This document shows, piece after piece, positions 12,563-24,905 of a DNA stretch of 64,000 bases; within the stretch, counting starts at the first letter, position 1, and every line of letters starts with the position of its first letter. This DNA comes from Limnanthes douglasii subsp. nivea (lineage: Eukaryota > Streptophyta > Magnoliopsida > Brassicales > Limnanthaceae). Below the pieces are notes generated by a model. It was not told the DNA's origin. It made no database searches and was given only the letters and a program-made list of their open reading frames with translations. The stretch lies in the NCBI GenBank assembly GCA_036936605.1, contig JAUPFV010000004.1, forward strand, positions 127,633,737-127,697,736. Direction: 5' to 3'. The position numbers and the translations under genes were made by a program.

Positions 12563-15048
12563 TTATGCTTGTATAGAATTTGCTCGCTGACGTTTACAAC
12601 CTTTCGTTTGTTCTTGCTGGCTACTGAAACCAGAAGCACCAAATCCTTTATGTCTCGGGGATGGAGACATAGGAGAACTGTTCTTGGCTAAAGTAGTGGT
12701 GCTTTGATTTATCTCAGCTTGCATCCGAAGTTGATTATTGAGCGCTGCAATTGCTCTTGGGCATACATAACTTGATAACGTGAATTCTGCTATGCATTCG
12801 AGTAGTTCTCTCAATGCAATAACAGATTCATTACATGTCTGATGAGCTTTACTCTACAACCAAAATATAATGCTTTATAACCTCAAAAAGAAAAGTTATT
12901 CGATTGCGAAATGAGAAAGGGATAAGAAACTCACGTATGGTGCTTCAGATGTACACTTTCCCTTTTTGTCCAAATCACATGCTGATCTTTTTATTTTCTC
13001 GATCTCTTTTTCTAAGAAAGATTTGATTGAAAACTCTTCCATCAACTCAAACGAACAAATGAACCTAACAGCAGCCATATACAGCTCTCTTGTAACAAGA
13101 TTATTTATAATATCTGTTAAGACAATCCACATGGTTATGTTAAAATCTTAACCCGAACCACATGCCCAAATAGTAAATAGTGAGAATCTAAGTCACTCAA
13201 ATAATGTAATGCAATGCTTCCTATTAGCGAACTGTCAGTTCATATATAGATGCAAAAGGTAAACTTGAGATATACTTTTAATCTACATTCTAATGGTAAG
13301 AAAATTTACCACGAACTTTATCCGTAAAACCGAGGGACCGGCAGAGTTTGGGAGCATCCTTGAGTTTGGCAACAGACATTAAGAAGTGACAGACCTCGTC
13401 TCGATTGAAGTACTTGACCAATCTATACACAGCTAGAAACTGCAGAAAACCTAAAATATGGAAAAATTTACAAGCCTTAGCATTCATCTCCCTTCTCCAC
13501 ATATCAGCCAGCTGCTTTGCCTCCCTTTCTACCTCCTCTTTGATTTGAAGTGAATCATTTTGCATGAGTTGCTCAAATCTGATAATGCATTTCTGTACAA
13601 ACTTCTCGTCCAATATTTTGCACCCTCGTTGAATATCCTTATTTATGAAATCCAGAACACGCTTAGCCCGATCCTGAGGAATAGCTGTGACTTCTTCGCC
13701 GTCGTCATCTAGAATAATTACAGGAGGATGAGAACTCGTACGGTTGACCGGTAAAGTATCCACCTGCTCACTTAAAACTTCATGGGTACCTATACATAGA
13801 ATGTGAAACTCCGAAACATAAAAAGAAAGTAACATTTGTAAAGTGGCAAGAAATAAAGTTTTCGCTAAGCATTCTTACAAAATATTTATAAAGTCTAAAT
13901 CTGTAGAAGATTCTCCACCCTTTATATATTTGAAGTTTTTAAACAATCTGTGACCCTCCAATAGCCCAATGCTAATACAATTTTCATGACCAGGTTATGA
14001 GTTTTGTCCATACTATGATGTCGACACAAAATTGCAACTTATAAAGTATATATGACATTTTATCCCAATAGAGAAATCTCCATCCCTTATCACAAAATAC
14101 GTTCTTACATAGTTAAAGAGAGAGGAGCTCACCAGTTCCAAAATCAAATTGCGCAGTTGAAGGAGATAAAATTTCTCTGTTTTCAGGAAAAAATTGAAGT
14201 TGTTGGGAGACGATTTGCTTTTGTTTCATTTCAACTTCTTCCCCTCTCTTTTCCAAATCCTTTTCTTTTATCAGAGACTCCTTTGAGGCTTCATTTTTCT
14301 TCTTCTCAATCTCGTGAACCTGCTTCTCCAGCAAAAGTAGCTGATTAGAGCGCTCACTTAGGGTTTTATTAGACTTTTCGATAGCTTTATCAACGAGACA
14401 AAGCTGTTCTTCCTTCTTTCTCAATAGCTCAGTAGCCTGGTCTATCGAATTCTTTAGAGTTTTGAGCCTCTGTTCACCATCCACCGTTCGTGTTGACACA
14501 AGGGAGAGCTCCTTGTTACTCCACTCGAGATTTAGACTATGTTGAATCAACAGCGAATCAATGTCCTTTTCTTTTGCCAACTTTACCCGGATATTTTCTT
14601 CAATCGTCCTTAGAACACCATTACGCTCTTCAATCCACGAACTAATTTCCTTGCTCTTTAACTCCAAATCCACAGTCGACTTCTTAGTTCTTTCAATTTC
14701 TTTCTCTTTCACGCTAAGCTCACATTTGCGCTCTTCTAAACTTCTCTCCACCAGCCCTAATTTTTTCTTCTTCACTACTATTTTGGCACAAACTTCCCCA
14801 AACTTTGTTGTGAGACTACAAAGTTCAGCCTCCTTTGATCTTATATCTTTCTCAAGCAATCCCTTCCTGCTCAATAATTTTTTTTCCTCCGTCTCGATTT
14901 CTCTACTCGTATTGTTAAGACCATTTTTAATCGAATCACAGTAACTCTGTAACTCATATGATAGTGCACGAACTCGTTCGAGAGATTTGCGGAAAGGAAA
15001 GTCTCTCGTCTCCGTAGCTTTCAAACTGCAAGCTATTTCATTCTCCAT
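12563..15048 (-). CDS. FRIGIDA-like protein, four exons, 621 residues
   Basis: Four minus-strand exons join in frame: 15048-14133, 13789-13310, 13113-12935 and 12853-12563. Introns are GT-AG (donors GTGAGC, GTAAAT, GTGAGT; acceptors ATAG, ACAG, GTAG) and the coding length is exactly 622 codons. Residues about 25-290 form a long Lys/Glu-rich coiled coil. Exons 2-3 carry the FRIGIDA superfamily core (blocks DFINKDI, FLQFLAVYRL, CRSLGF, FICSFEL), and the tail is Ser-rich with a basic KRQRA patch. FRIGIDA is a scaffold that activates the flowering repressor FLC in Arabidopsis; FRIGIDA-like proteins act beside it or in other nuclear roles, so a flowering role here is not shown. The long N-terminal coil suggests an FRL5-like type. 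The start is the only Met before the coil. No break is seen. Confidence 0.85.
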
Positions 15049-15420
15049 GAAACGAAATCACAGTTGAAATTCAAGGAAGAGGAAATAATATGAATTAGAC
15101 TTACCAAAACAGCAAGCTCCTTGGAAGTCGAAAACGAGAAGATAAGACAGGGAAAATGGAGAAACCCCAAGCGGTGTGGTGGTATCTAGGGTTTCTACGA
15201 TTGGACGTGATGGGAGGGTAGCTAACCAAAGCAATAAGCCACTCGGAGCCTGAATTTCCTATTTCATGATTGATTGCATGCTTTGCAGAAAACATAAAAT
15301 AGCAATAGCATCCCCAACTTCTACCATTCCTTTTAAATAGACTACTCATTATGAGGAGAAAATAATAATTGAGAGGTAACAAATACACCCGAATAATGCG
15401 ATAAATATGAAAAGTAAATG
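15049..15420 (-). promoter_or_regulatory. 5' region of the FRIGIDA-like gene
   Basis: Upstream of the start, the minus strand has a consensus donor (GTTTTG|GTAAGT, at about 15105) 60 bp before the ATG, which could mark a leader intron whose acceptor lies at or just inside the first codons. If that were used, the first few residues would change. No decisive TATA box was found, although TATA-like AT tracts lie above 15470. Confidence 0.3.
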
Positions 15421-15429
15421 AAAATGAAA

Positions 15430-15780
15430 TTTGGGATAAGAAATATCTGTTTTTATTTTAAATTATTATTTTTTATATATTTGATGGGTGATATCTAATT
15501 TAAAAATTATTTTTTTTATGTGAGTAAATTATATTTTTTATTTAAAATATTTTTTATTAAAAGTTTGTTTTTGTTAAATCGTAACTAAAAGAAATTAAAA
15601 AACATCACTATTTTTTTTAGATAAATAAGTGTATATCCATGAATAATATTTTTGAATTTTTTTAGAAAACAATTTGCGAATCGAGTTAAGGAAAGTTTCG
15701 CATTTAGTTTTTTTCTTCTCGAATATATTATTTATAAATTACATTTACATTGGACTAGCGAACCTAAAATATATTTTATA
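15430..15780. other. AT-rich spacer
   Basis: Long T and A runs; nothing recognisable. Confidence 0.5.
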
Positions 15781-16560
15781 TTAGCCTCGTATCTAGCATT
15801 TGGTCCTACATTTATCATCTAAAAAAATCATTTTACTATAGTTTTGCATCTAGCAACTAGTCGTGCATCTATCATTTAAAAAATATTTTACATTAGTTTT
15901 ACATCTAGCAATGAGTCCTTCATCTATCGTCGAAAAAATATTTTACGTTAATAGGGTGTGTTTTTTAACTTGGGACAGAGCTGCTGGGTTCGGTATTTCC
16001 TCACACGGTTTCGTACAAGAAAATACCAGATGCACGCGTGTTCTTGCGTGCATCCGGTATTTCCAAGCACGAAACAGTGCGAGGAAATATCAAACCCACG
16101 CTGAGTGGATTTGGCAAATTCACGTATGATTTTGCATCTATCTAAAAAATATTTTACACTCATCTCACAACTAACAACTCATCCGTATTTATTATCTAAA
16201 AATTCAATTTTACACTAATCTTGTTTCTTTCAAGTGGTATTGCATCTATCATCTAAAAAAATTATGTTATACACTCGCATTTATCATCTAAAAATTATTT
16301 TACACTTGTCTCACATCTAGCAATTGGTTCTGCATCTATCTAAAAAATATTTTACACTGATCTCACATCTGGCAACTGGTCCCGCATCTATCTATAAAAT
16401 ATTTTACACTTGTCTCGCATCAAGCAACGCTAGATGGTAAATGTGAGCCACCAGACACAACTAGTCTTGCATCTAGCAACACTACAAAATAGATGCGAGA
16501 CACTGGACACTTCTGGTCTTGTAACTAGAAACGCTAGATGCGAGATGCGAGACACTCGAT
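15780..16560. repeat. degenerate tandem repeat based on CATCTAGCAACTGGTC
   Basis: The plus strand repeats a phrase built from 'GCATCTATCATCTAAAAA', 'TATTTTACACT' and 'CTCGCATCTAGCAACT' at roughly 55-65 bp spacing (for example near 15795, 15845, 15900, 16140, 16250, 16310, 16370 and 16420). Copies are strongly diverged and the array is split by a fold-back element at 15986-16097. Confidence 0.7.
15986..16097. mobile_element. fold-back (hairpin) element
   Basis: Outer arms 15986-16014 and 16069-16097 are inverted copies of each other with a few mismatches (GGGTTCGGTATTTCCTC against GAGGAAATATCAAACCC). Inner arms 16021-16036 and 16047-16062 pair as AAATACCAGATGCACG with CGTGCATCCGGTATTT. Together they make a roughly 110-nt hairpin that interrupts the tandem repeat, as a small fold-back MITE would. 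The mirrored ORFs on the two strands here come from this symmetry. Flanking duplication not identified. Confidence 0.55.
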
Positions 16561-16599
16561 ACATACTTAATTGAAAAATGCAGTAAAACTTACCTAAAA

Positions 16600-17940
16600 A
16601 TACATAATCGTTATTTTAATGCAAACAATTCACAATCCTAAATAAAAAACATATTCCAATTCTGATTACAGTTCAAATGTCAATTTAAACAAAGATGGGA
16701 ATTAAATAATTTCAACAAAGACGGGAAATATTTAATTACGATTCAAAAGGAAATTATTTAATTCAAGAAAGAAAAATATTCAATTCAATTATAATTCAAG
16801 AAGGAGATGATGAACTTAACTGAAAGTTAAGGGTATTTCGAGTATTATAAAAAGAATAGTTATGCATAGATAGTAAATTGGAAAGTTAAAAAGGTGTTTG
16901 CTATGAATATATGATAATTAGGGTACTAGGGGGATAATAACTTTCCTTTTAGGTATTTATTCATATTTTTACTCTATTTTATTTGGTTATTAAGTATAAC
17001 TTCTATAATTTATTTTCCTGATTAAACCATTAACTTAAAAATTATAAAATTATGTTATAATAATCTAATTAGTTCAGTTCAAACTTACTGGTTCATCAAT
17101 TTATCAAAATGTACAAATTTTAAAAAACTCAATGGAAAATCTAAGTAGTTTGAGAAATATAAGTAAATATCTCTTAATATAAGAAGAGATATTCATTGTA
17201 TTGATTTCTTGTCATATCTATTATCATTATTCATCACTTTTTCTACCCAATTTGCAATTTAGTTAAACCTAATGATCCAAAATTATCAAAATCAATTGAT
17301 GTCATTTGTGGGAATAATATATTTTTGTTACCGTTAAGATCAGAACAATTCAAAAAATCAATACAAAACATATATCGAATTCCAAGTAAAAACATCGATT
17401 TATTCAAATGGACAAGGAGATTTAGATGTAACAATAAACTGGATAACTAAAGGCTTTAGCAGCCAAGGACCTAGTGGCCAAATAGGATCTTGCAATACCT
17501 CAAACTGAGATCGATCTTGTGGCTTAGCAGTTAAGGAAGAAACAAGCTAGAAGTTTATTATTGTTGTAAGGACAGTTATTAGTGCAGGTCCAAAAAGTTA
17601 AATATGGCATCCATATAGTAGATGCATTAGATGGAATAGAATGAAATTATGTTACCTCGGGAGTGTTGCAAGATAAACTGGAAAAAGAAGTAAGAGAAAA
17701 CAAAATATATAAAGGAGCACGCAAATTATAAAAAAACTATGATCGAGGATCTAAAGAGAGGGATCAGAAGCGATGAAGACATCACATGGATAGGAAGATG
17801 AGCATAACTCTAACTTCTAATTATGACCAGAAGGAAATGAGTATAGAAAAGCTTCATGTGGAAAAAGAAAAAAAATGGTAATTAAAATACCAGAGTAATA
17901 CAAATTGCGGGGATAATCCTGGGATACATCTCACACCCAC
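16600..17940. other. AT-rich intergenic sequence
   Basis: No domain-bearing frame is seen. Near 17440-17570 the plus strand has a phrase (AACTAAAGGCTTTAGCAGCC ... CTAGTGGCC) that might be the worn leader of the gag relic that follows, but this is uncertain. Confidence 0.4.
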
Positions 17941-17949
17941 AAGGCTATA

Positions 17950-18345
17950 TGCCTCCACTAGGCTAATTGGAGTTGGTGATGGGGTATGCCTGAAAATACA
18001 CAAGAAGTTTCCCGTCATGGATGGTCTAAATGATTATTATGAGGATGAAGAAGGTAATAAAGACAAAATTCCTCACTATTCCCAGAAATACCATCATTCT
18101 ATACTTATCAAAACATGGTCAAATACGATAGAAAAGAATATTCTGAGCACCACATCCAGTAGTACTACAACGGAAATATTACAATATGGAGATGGTGTTG
18201 TGGTAAATTGGTGAGCCTTTGCCATGACCCTCAGAGGAAGTGCATTATAATGGTTTAACAATTTATTAATAAGATGCATAAAAAACTATAAAATGATGCG
18301 TAAGACATTTAGGAACCACTTTGTGTGTTCAAAAAAATCAAACGA
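17950..18345 (+). pseudogene. Ty3/gypsy gag relic (plus strand)
   Basis: The open frame 18017-18214 contains an acidic segment followed, after frame changes, by AMTLRGSAL-x-WFNNL (about 18222-18265) and M-R-K-T-F-R-N-H-F (about 18295-18325). These are the central and C-terminal signatures of the plant gypsy gag domain. Stops and frame changes make it dead. It ends abruptly where minus-strand pol of a different gypsy element begins, so this is a junction between two elements. Confidence 0.55.
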
Positions 18346-20040
18346 GACACGGACTATAAACAAAGGATTTTTCTGTAAACAAAATAACTCATCATGTTTG
18401 TAGAACAAGCCAAATGCCCCTTTGGAACACTCTTTGTACATATGTCCAAAGTCTATATCAACGCATATATTATAATGTTCTTTTTCCCTTTTTGTATTTG
18501 ATGATGTAAGAGAATGTCTCAATGAACTTCAACCACTTGCCATGCCTTCTTTTGAGTTTGGTATGGTCTCTTATATGCTTAAGATTCTCATGATCTGTAG
18601 GAATAAAAATAATTGTAAACAATAAATAATGTTGTCATATTTCTAACGATGTTACCAATGCATTATATTCCTTATGGTAGGTTGAATAATTGAGGGCTAC
18701 TCCACTGAATTTCTCACTAAAATAGGCTATGAAGAGTCTTATTTGATCAATACACCTCGAATTTCTATACTTGAAGCATCAAACTTCACTTCAAACATTT
18801 TACCAAAATTAGGAAAAACTAAAATTGGTGCTTGTGTGAGGCTATTCTTGAGGGATTGAGCAGCCTTGTTTTGCGCTTCTTCTCACTTGAAAGCCATATT
18901 TTTCTTAATTACAGCAGTCGGAGGAGTTGTTAAGGTGTGGAAATCTTTCACAAACCTATAGAAACTAGTTAATCTATGGAAACTTCGCACATGTCCATCG
19001 TTGTTGGTGTTCGTCATTTTTGGATTGCCTTGATATTTTATTGATCAACTTCGAGGCCTTGAGAATTCATAATGAATCCAAGGAAGACAAGTCTATCAGT
19101 ATAGAATTATACTTCTTGATATTAGCTTAAACATTTTTTGTCATAGAGTTTGCAAAACCAGCTCAAGGTGTTTTAGATGTTTTATCAAACTCTTACTATA
19201 AATCAGTATGTCATCAAAATTATACCACAAAAAAATTACATAAATATATTCTTAAAGACTGATTCATCAGCCTTATAAACGTACTTGGAGCATTAGTAAT
19301 CCCAAGCGGTATAATTAACCATTCATATAATCGGGTCCGATTTAAGATGATATTTTTGCACTTCAATTGTTGCTTAATCTGGACAACAATGTGGAATGCT
19401 TAATAAAACTCTAATATATTGTTTTATTTTCACCTTTCTTGCAATACATTCTTGCAAACCATCTATAAATTGAGCCATTAGCCCATCATCATACTCTTCT
19501 AGTTCTAAATAATTTTTAAGCTATTTAAACTCATCAAAATACTCAACAGTCTAGTTTATTGTGACAACTTTCTAAAATGTTTTTTTTTATATCATGATGG
19601 TAATGAGCAAGTACATACCTTCTCTTTAAAATAATCTTCATGAATTCTCAACTCTCTATGGGTCTGTAACGTTGTTTTCTTCTTTCTACTACTTCTTTAT
19701 CCCACCATATAAGAGCACTCTCTCAAAACTATACAACAGCTAAGACAAGCTTCTTTTGCTCATTGTATCCATAACACTTAAAAATATATTTCATACGCCT
19801 TTCTCAATCCATGTAGCCATTAGTATATGATTTTACAGTAAATAAAATAGGTTTTTTCTTTATATCTGTATTATATACCTTGTTATTCATTAATATCTTC
19901 CTCTTCCTCTCTCAAGAGGATCTTTTTATTTGTTTCTAAGAAACAAAGGGTCCAGATGGTCATCTTCTTAATTAGTTATGTCATCGTCTTCGTCTTATAT
20001 TTTAGCATGTTGATGTTGTTGCGGAGGTGTGAGATTTTTT
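18346..20040 (-). pseudogene. Ty3/gypsy gag-pol relic with internal deletion
   Basis: Minus-strand order: gag-like block (about 20040-19440; ALIWWDKEV ... RRYVLAHYHHDI, then FIDGLQECI), then directly the reverse-transcriptase palm (LIIPLGITNAPSTF and FDDILIYS-like, 19330-19150), then RNase H (YFSEKFSGVALNYSTYHKE at about 18740-18685 and TDHENLKHI...FIETFSY at 18600-18505). The protease, the N-terminal part of the reverse transcriptase and the integrase are missing. Many stops. The primer site at 20279-20291 fits the same orientation. The motif style resembles chromovirus-type pol, but no chromodomain is preserved to prove it. Confidence 0.65.
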
Positions 20041-20278
20041 TTTGGCTCTAAATCTCATTGGAGACCTCTCAATTTTCCTAGTGGTCCTCCAAATTCGTTC
20101 CTCATATTATGAAATTATTCTTATTGTGCACTAGCTTCTTCATTTTTCATTTGCATCGTTTCATTATGTATTAGTATCTGCTCTTACATAGCAGTCATTG
20201 ACTAAACAAGAATCTTTATAGTGTTTTCTGTCATTGTAAGTGTGTAAGGATGATATTACCTTGATAGAAGAATTTTTA

Positions 20279-20700
20279 TCTTTGATACCAGATGATGTAG
20301 GCAAATAAGTAATGTAATTGTAGAAGTTGTTGTTTAGAGAACACTCACAACTTGATTAGATTATATGATGCATGTAGCGGTGAATAAAACGTTGGTTTGA
20401 TTGGCTGTTGTTCGAAGAACACTGAGAGATGAATTCAGATGGATGATGAGAATACAAAAATAATGGATCGAGATGCACCATAAAGGAGATGGAAATCCTT
20501 TGATAAGTAGAAACTAATCTTGTTTCTCACAAGAATAGTTAAAGATAGATTTGTCTCATACAAATATTGAGTAGAAAACTCGTTTTTTACTCAATATTTA
20601 TTACTTGAATTATTCTCATTATTACAAAGACTTTTCTTTATATATAACCATAAAAATATTTCTCTTTAATTCTCTTGAAAGCGAATTGAATGAGTTTAAA
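20279..20700 (-). mobile_element. 5' LTR side of the minus-strand gypsy relic, with primer-binding site
   Basis: The minus strand reads TGGTATCAAAGAT at about 20291-20279, one step from the initiator-Met tRNA primer site TGGTATCAGAGC. Immediately upstream (from 20292 on the plus strand) the sequence begins TGATGTAG, as an LTR edge should. A TATATATAAAG box on the minus strand near 20640 could be the LTR promoter. The outer LTR edge and the second LTR are not found. Confidence 0.45.
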
Positions 20701-21242
20701 GACTCAAAAGACTTAAAGAGTAAATCGTGGATAATAAATATCAAATAGTTCTCCTTGGCTTTAATAAAATATAATAAAAGACTTAAGAAATAAATCTTAC
20801 ATAATTAAATACACAATATATTTCATTGACTGTTGAATAATAAATATGATAAATATCTCATAGACTTTCTTAAACGAGAATAAAAAGACTTAAAAAGTCA
20901 CATTATTTTCTCAATTAGAAGTTTTTAATGGGTAGTAACTAAACTACAACTTGGTCCATGTTTTATTTGGCTTATAAAGCTCTATATTACCTTGTTGAAA
21001 TCTCAACGAAGTTCATTTTCTCTTGAGCGTGTTATATGACCAATTCCAATGGTTGGTATTTTGACAATCTCATGTTGGTCTTCAATAAGATTTGTTTCGA
21101 TATCATTATCAATAAAGCCAAACTTGATCAAATAAAAAAATGGATATAAAATGCATACATTACTATAAAACACTAATCGAAAATATATATGACTCCAAAA
21201 TCTGTTTGTATAATTTTAAGATAGATGATTGAGTATTTAGAC
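20700..21242. other. AT-rich flank of the copia insertion
   Basis: No gene recognised. It is probably the rest of the older LTR followed by the insertion target of the copia element. Confidence 0.4.
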
Positions 21243-21247
21243 GTGTA

Positions 21248-21896
21248 TGTTAGAAATTCAGACTTTGGATTTCTAATATACTTATTGAACCATGAAATTA
21301 AATCATCCTGTAATAATGCGTAATAAATAACTTACAAGATGTACACATTCTTTGATCTTCAGATTCCGAACTTGAAGCAGATGATCCGTGATCTTTTGCT
21401 AGGTTATGATTCTTCTAAGAGATGGCAATCAAAACCCAATTATTGATTCTGAAGGAAAAACCAATCTATTTTTCTTAAAGGCCATTTTTTCTCTCTATAT
21501 TTAATGTCGTGTCTTTTAAGAATGAGGAACTCATTCTTATATAGAACTGAAGTGAGAAACGGTTCTTCGCTTTTAACTATTTGTAACTTCCAAACAGTTA
21601 CTTAATGAAGACCAGTCTTTATTAAATTGACACCCTTAGGGACCATAACCCGGTATTATTTTGTTTTACAAAATAACCCCAAAACTTTACGTTTTGCTTA
21701 AGTTGTTTATTTCCGAATCCAATCTTTCACAGTATTCGGAATTAAACCTGGTATCTATACAATTACCTTCATGATACATATTTTATCTACTAGTCCATTC
21801 TTTTCTTTATGATTACTTTTATTGGACTAATATTAACGATAGTTCGATACATCGATAGAACATCTGACGGTCCAACTTAATGGAGAAATTCCAACA
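21248..21896 (-). repeat. copia 3' LTR (element on minus strand)
   Basis: Matches 27640-28288 over its full 649 bp. The minus strand just outside it (about 21910-21897) reads CAAGTTGGAGAT, the purine-rich tract that primes plus-strand synthesis in many plant copia elements. Confidence 0.95.
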
Positions 21897-22528
21897 ATCT
21901 CCAACTTGGATCATCATATGCTACTATAGGATGCATCCACTTAATGAACGTTCTTAATTTCTATCGTCACATATATAAACTTAACAATCCCGTAAATGAC
22001 CATTAACGACATAGGACTAAAGTCATCATCAATGCATTTCAAGCCGCAAATAGATGCATCAGTAATCACGATATCGCAACAATCAACTACATGGATCTAT
22101 CATGGTGCATAGCATAAGAATAATATGAAATGTAATCTTACATATCTATTCTTAACTAGTCCCACTTAATTGGAGGTCTACTTACAGTAGAGTACGAATA
22201 ATCAAAGATAAGAGCACACTGAAAACTTATATATAAATATGTTTGCATTAATGACCTTAAGTTCGCGAATATCATAATACAAACAAATTTAATAGCTTAA
22301 TACAAACAAACACTGAAACTAACAATCCTCTAAGTACACAACACCCATGTTAATGGTGTGTTCAATAAAAACTTTAGATACTAATGCCTTCGTAAGAGTA
22401 TCTGCTAACATCGAGTTTGTCCATATGTGCTCCACAATGATTTGACCACTCTGTACTCTCTCTTTAACAGACATGAACTTGATATCCACATGTTTGGACT
22501 TAACCGAGCTCCTGTTACTATTTGAATA

Positions 22529-23011
22529 CTAAACTGCCGAATTATTGTCACAATATAATCTAAGGGGTCTTTCTATCCCCTCTACGATTCGCAGTCCCGT
22601 GACAAAATTTCGCAGCCAAAGCGCTTGATTGGATGCCTCGAAACAAACAACAAATTCCGCAGCCATAATGGAAGATGCAATGAGTGTTTGTTTAACACTT
22701 TTCCATGATATTGCACCTCCCGCTAAAAGGAATATAATGCCTGAGGTTGAACGACGAGAATCCTCACATCCAGCGAAATCCGAGTCGGAATACCCTATGA
22801 CCTCCAGTTTATCCGACTTCTTATATGTTAACCTGTGATGTTTTGTTTGTTGCAAATACCGGAGAACTCTTTTGATTGCTTTCCAGTGTTCCATCCCCGG
22901 ATTACTCACGTATCTCCCTAACACACCCACCACAAAAGCAATATTTTGTCGTGTACAAACTTGAGCATACATCAGACTTCCAACAACCGAAGCATATGGA
23001 ACCTTTTGCAT
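22529..23011 (-). pseudogene. copia RNase H domain
   Basis: A 160-residue frame beginning KVPYASVVGSLMYA and running through GYSDSDFAGCEDSRRSTSG, the ISWKS block, S-I-M-A-A-E-F and LYCDNNSAV. These are the copia RNase H motifs. The S-T-x-E-A-E catalytic block has Ala in place of the expected first Glu. It joins the reverse transcriptase only through the frameshift near 23020, and the frame stops at 22529, shortly before the expected end of the domain. Confidence 0.8.
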
Positions 23012-23997
23012 TTCCTCAATCTCAAGTTTTGTTTTTGGGCATTGCTTAAGGCTAAACTTTCACCTTTTGATATAGGGGTTTCTTTTCCTTTGCTGTTAGT
23101 CATCCCGTAACGTTGTAACATACTCTCAATATACGCCTTTTGTGATAAACTCAAAATTCTATGGGATCGATTCCTATGAATTTGAATTCCTAACACAAAT
23201 GATACATCACCAAGATCTTTCATATCGAATTTGTCCAAAAGAAATTTCTTGGTCGTATGTAACAATTCTTTATCGTTCGTGGCCAATAATATTTCATCAA
23301 CATACAGCACTAGAAATATGAATTTACTCCCACTGAACTTTTGATATACGCAATCCTCCACTGAATTTATCTCGAAACCAAATGAGATAATAACTTCCAG
23401 GAATTTGTGATACCACTGTCGAGACGCTTGCTTGAGACCATAAATAGATTTCTTCAGTTTGCATACCGTCGACTTTGGATCACTAGAGACAAAGTTTTCA
23501 GGTTGTAACATATAGATCATTTCCTCAATGTCTACATTAAGAAAAGGGGTATTTACATCCATTTGATGGAGCTCAAGGTCGAAGTGTGCAACTAATGCCA
23601 TGATTTTTCGAAAAGAATCCTTCGAAGAAACTGGAGAGAAGGTTTCTTTAAAGTCAATCCTTTCACGTTGAGTAAAATCTTTAGCTACAAGTCGCGCTTT
23701 ATGCCTCTCCACATTACCCTTAGAATCCTGTTTGGTTTTAAAAATCCATTTACAACCAATCGGCTTCTTTCCTTCAGGTAATAGAACAAGCTCACATACC
23801 GCGTTATCTTGCATTGATTTAAACTCTTTGTTCATTGCTTTAATCCATAAGTGAGAATCAAAACTTTTCATGGCTTCACGAACACTTAAAGGATCGTTTT
23901 CTGTTGAACCATAAAATTCTTCATGTTCTTGAATATACACTATATAGTCTAAAGATATAGAGCTCTTTCTTTCTCTAGTAGATCTACGCAAAGGCAT
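22972..23997 (-). pseudogene. copia reverse transcriptase with altered catalytic motif
   Basis: A 341-residue open frame with the copia polymerase blocks: KARLVAKDFTQ, an ETFSPV block, HQMDVNTPFLN, the SIYGLKQASRQW block and LYVDEILLA. Normally the last reads YVDD, so the second catalytic Asp has become Glu, which should cripple polymerisation. A frameshift near 23020 moves the RNase H part into another frame. It is still the longest open frame of the element. Confidence 0.85.
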
Positions 23998-23999
23998 AA

Positions 24000-24905
24000 T
24001 TTATTCATTTTGCACTTGAACTTCTTGAGGAGGTAGAGTTTGTTCTTCTTGAACAACTTCATTTTGCTCCATTGGAACAACATCCGTAGGAGGAAGATTA
24101 ACATCATCTTGAGTATCCATATGTTCTAACGAATCTGAAGTGATGATTGGCCTTCTAATTACCATATCACCATCTGACACTATAGTATCATTGTTAGAAC
24201 CTTCATGAATCTCTACTGATTTTTCCTTAAAATGAATGTTTGTTACTGAATTCTTCCCCCAAACTCTATATCATCAAAGAATCTCGTTGTACCCGTCTCA
24301 AATATATTCTTTGTGGAAGGATCATAAAACTTGAAACCCCTACTGTGCTCGGGATATCCGATGAAATAACTACTAACCGTTTTGGAGTCCAATTTCTTTT
24401 CATTCGGCCTATAAGGCTTCGCTTCAGCTGGAGATCCCCAAACATGTAAATGTTTTAAACTAGGTTTACGCCCAGTCCAAAGTTCATACGGTGTCTTAGT
24501 AGTTGCTTTCGTCAGAACTCTATTAAGTAGGTAGGTCGCACATTTTATTGCTTCTCTCTAGAGTGATATAGGTAATGTTGAATGACTAATCATACTTCTT
24601 ACCATATCCTTCAATGTACGGTTTTTTCTCTCAGATACTCCATTCATGTAGGGTGAACCCGGCATCGTATACTGAAGGACTATCCCACACTCCTCTAGGA
24701 ACTTTGTAACCTGAACCATCATATCTCCCGTAGTATTCACCACCACGGTCGGATCTGACGCACTTAATATTTTTACCAAGTTGTTTTCAACTTCGGTCTT
24801 AAAGACTTTGAACTTGTAAATGGACTCTGATTTTTCGTGAATAAGATATAGATACCTATATCGTGAAAAGTCTTCAATGAAAGATACAAAATATCGTTGG
24901 CCGTT
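24000..24905 (-). pseudogene. copia integrase core and C-terminal linker
   Basis: After the TAG the same polyprotein continues through about 24558. Two small frame-changing deletions surround the SDRGGEYYG-type block (read in a second frame near 24740), and ECGIVLQYTMPGSPYMNGVSE, near 24650, supplies the last catalytic Glu. Another TAG at 24558 again fits a lost Trp. The linker (about 24500-24250; HVWGSPAEAKPYRP, F-I-G-Y-P) is copia-like. The enzyme would insert cDNA into the genome; it is inactivated here. Confidence 0.75.

Noticed and set aside
14052..14944. Plus-strand frames over exon 1 of the FRIGIDA-like gene
   Set aside because: The Ser/Phe/Leu-rich translations are the expected antisense of a Lys/Glu-rich coiled coil.
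15863..16163. Two overlapping ORFs with similar proteins on opposite strands
   Set aside because: The similarity is a consequence of the fold-back hairpin at 15986-16097; the frames hold no domain.
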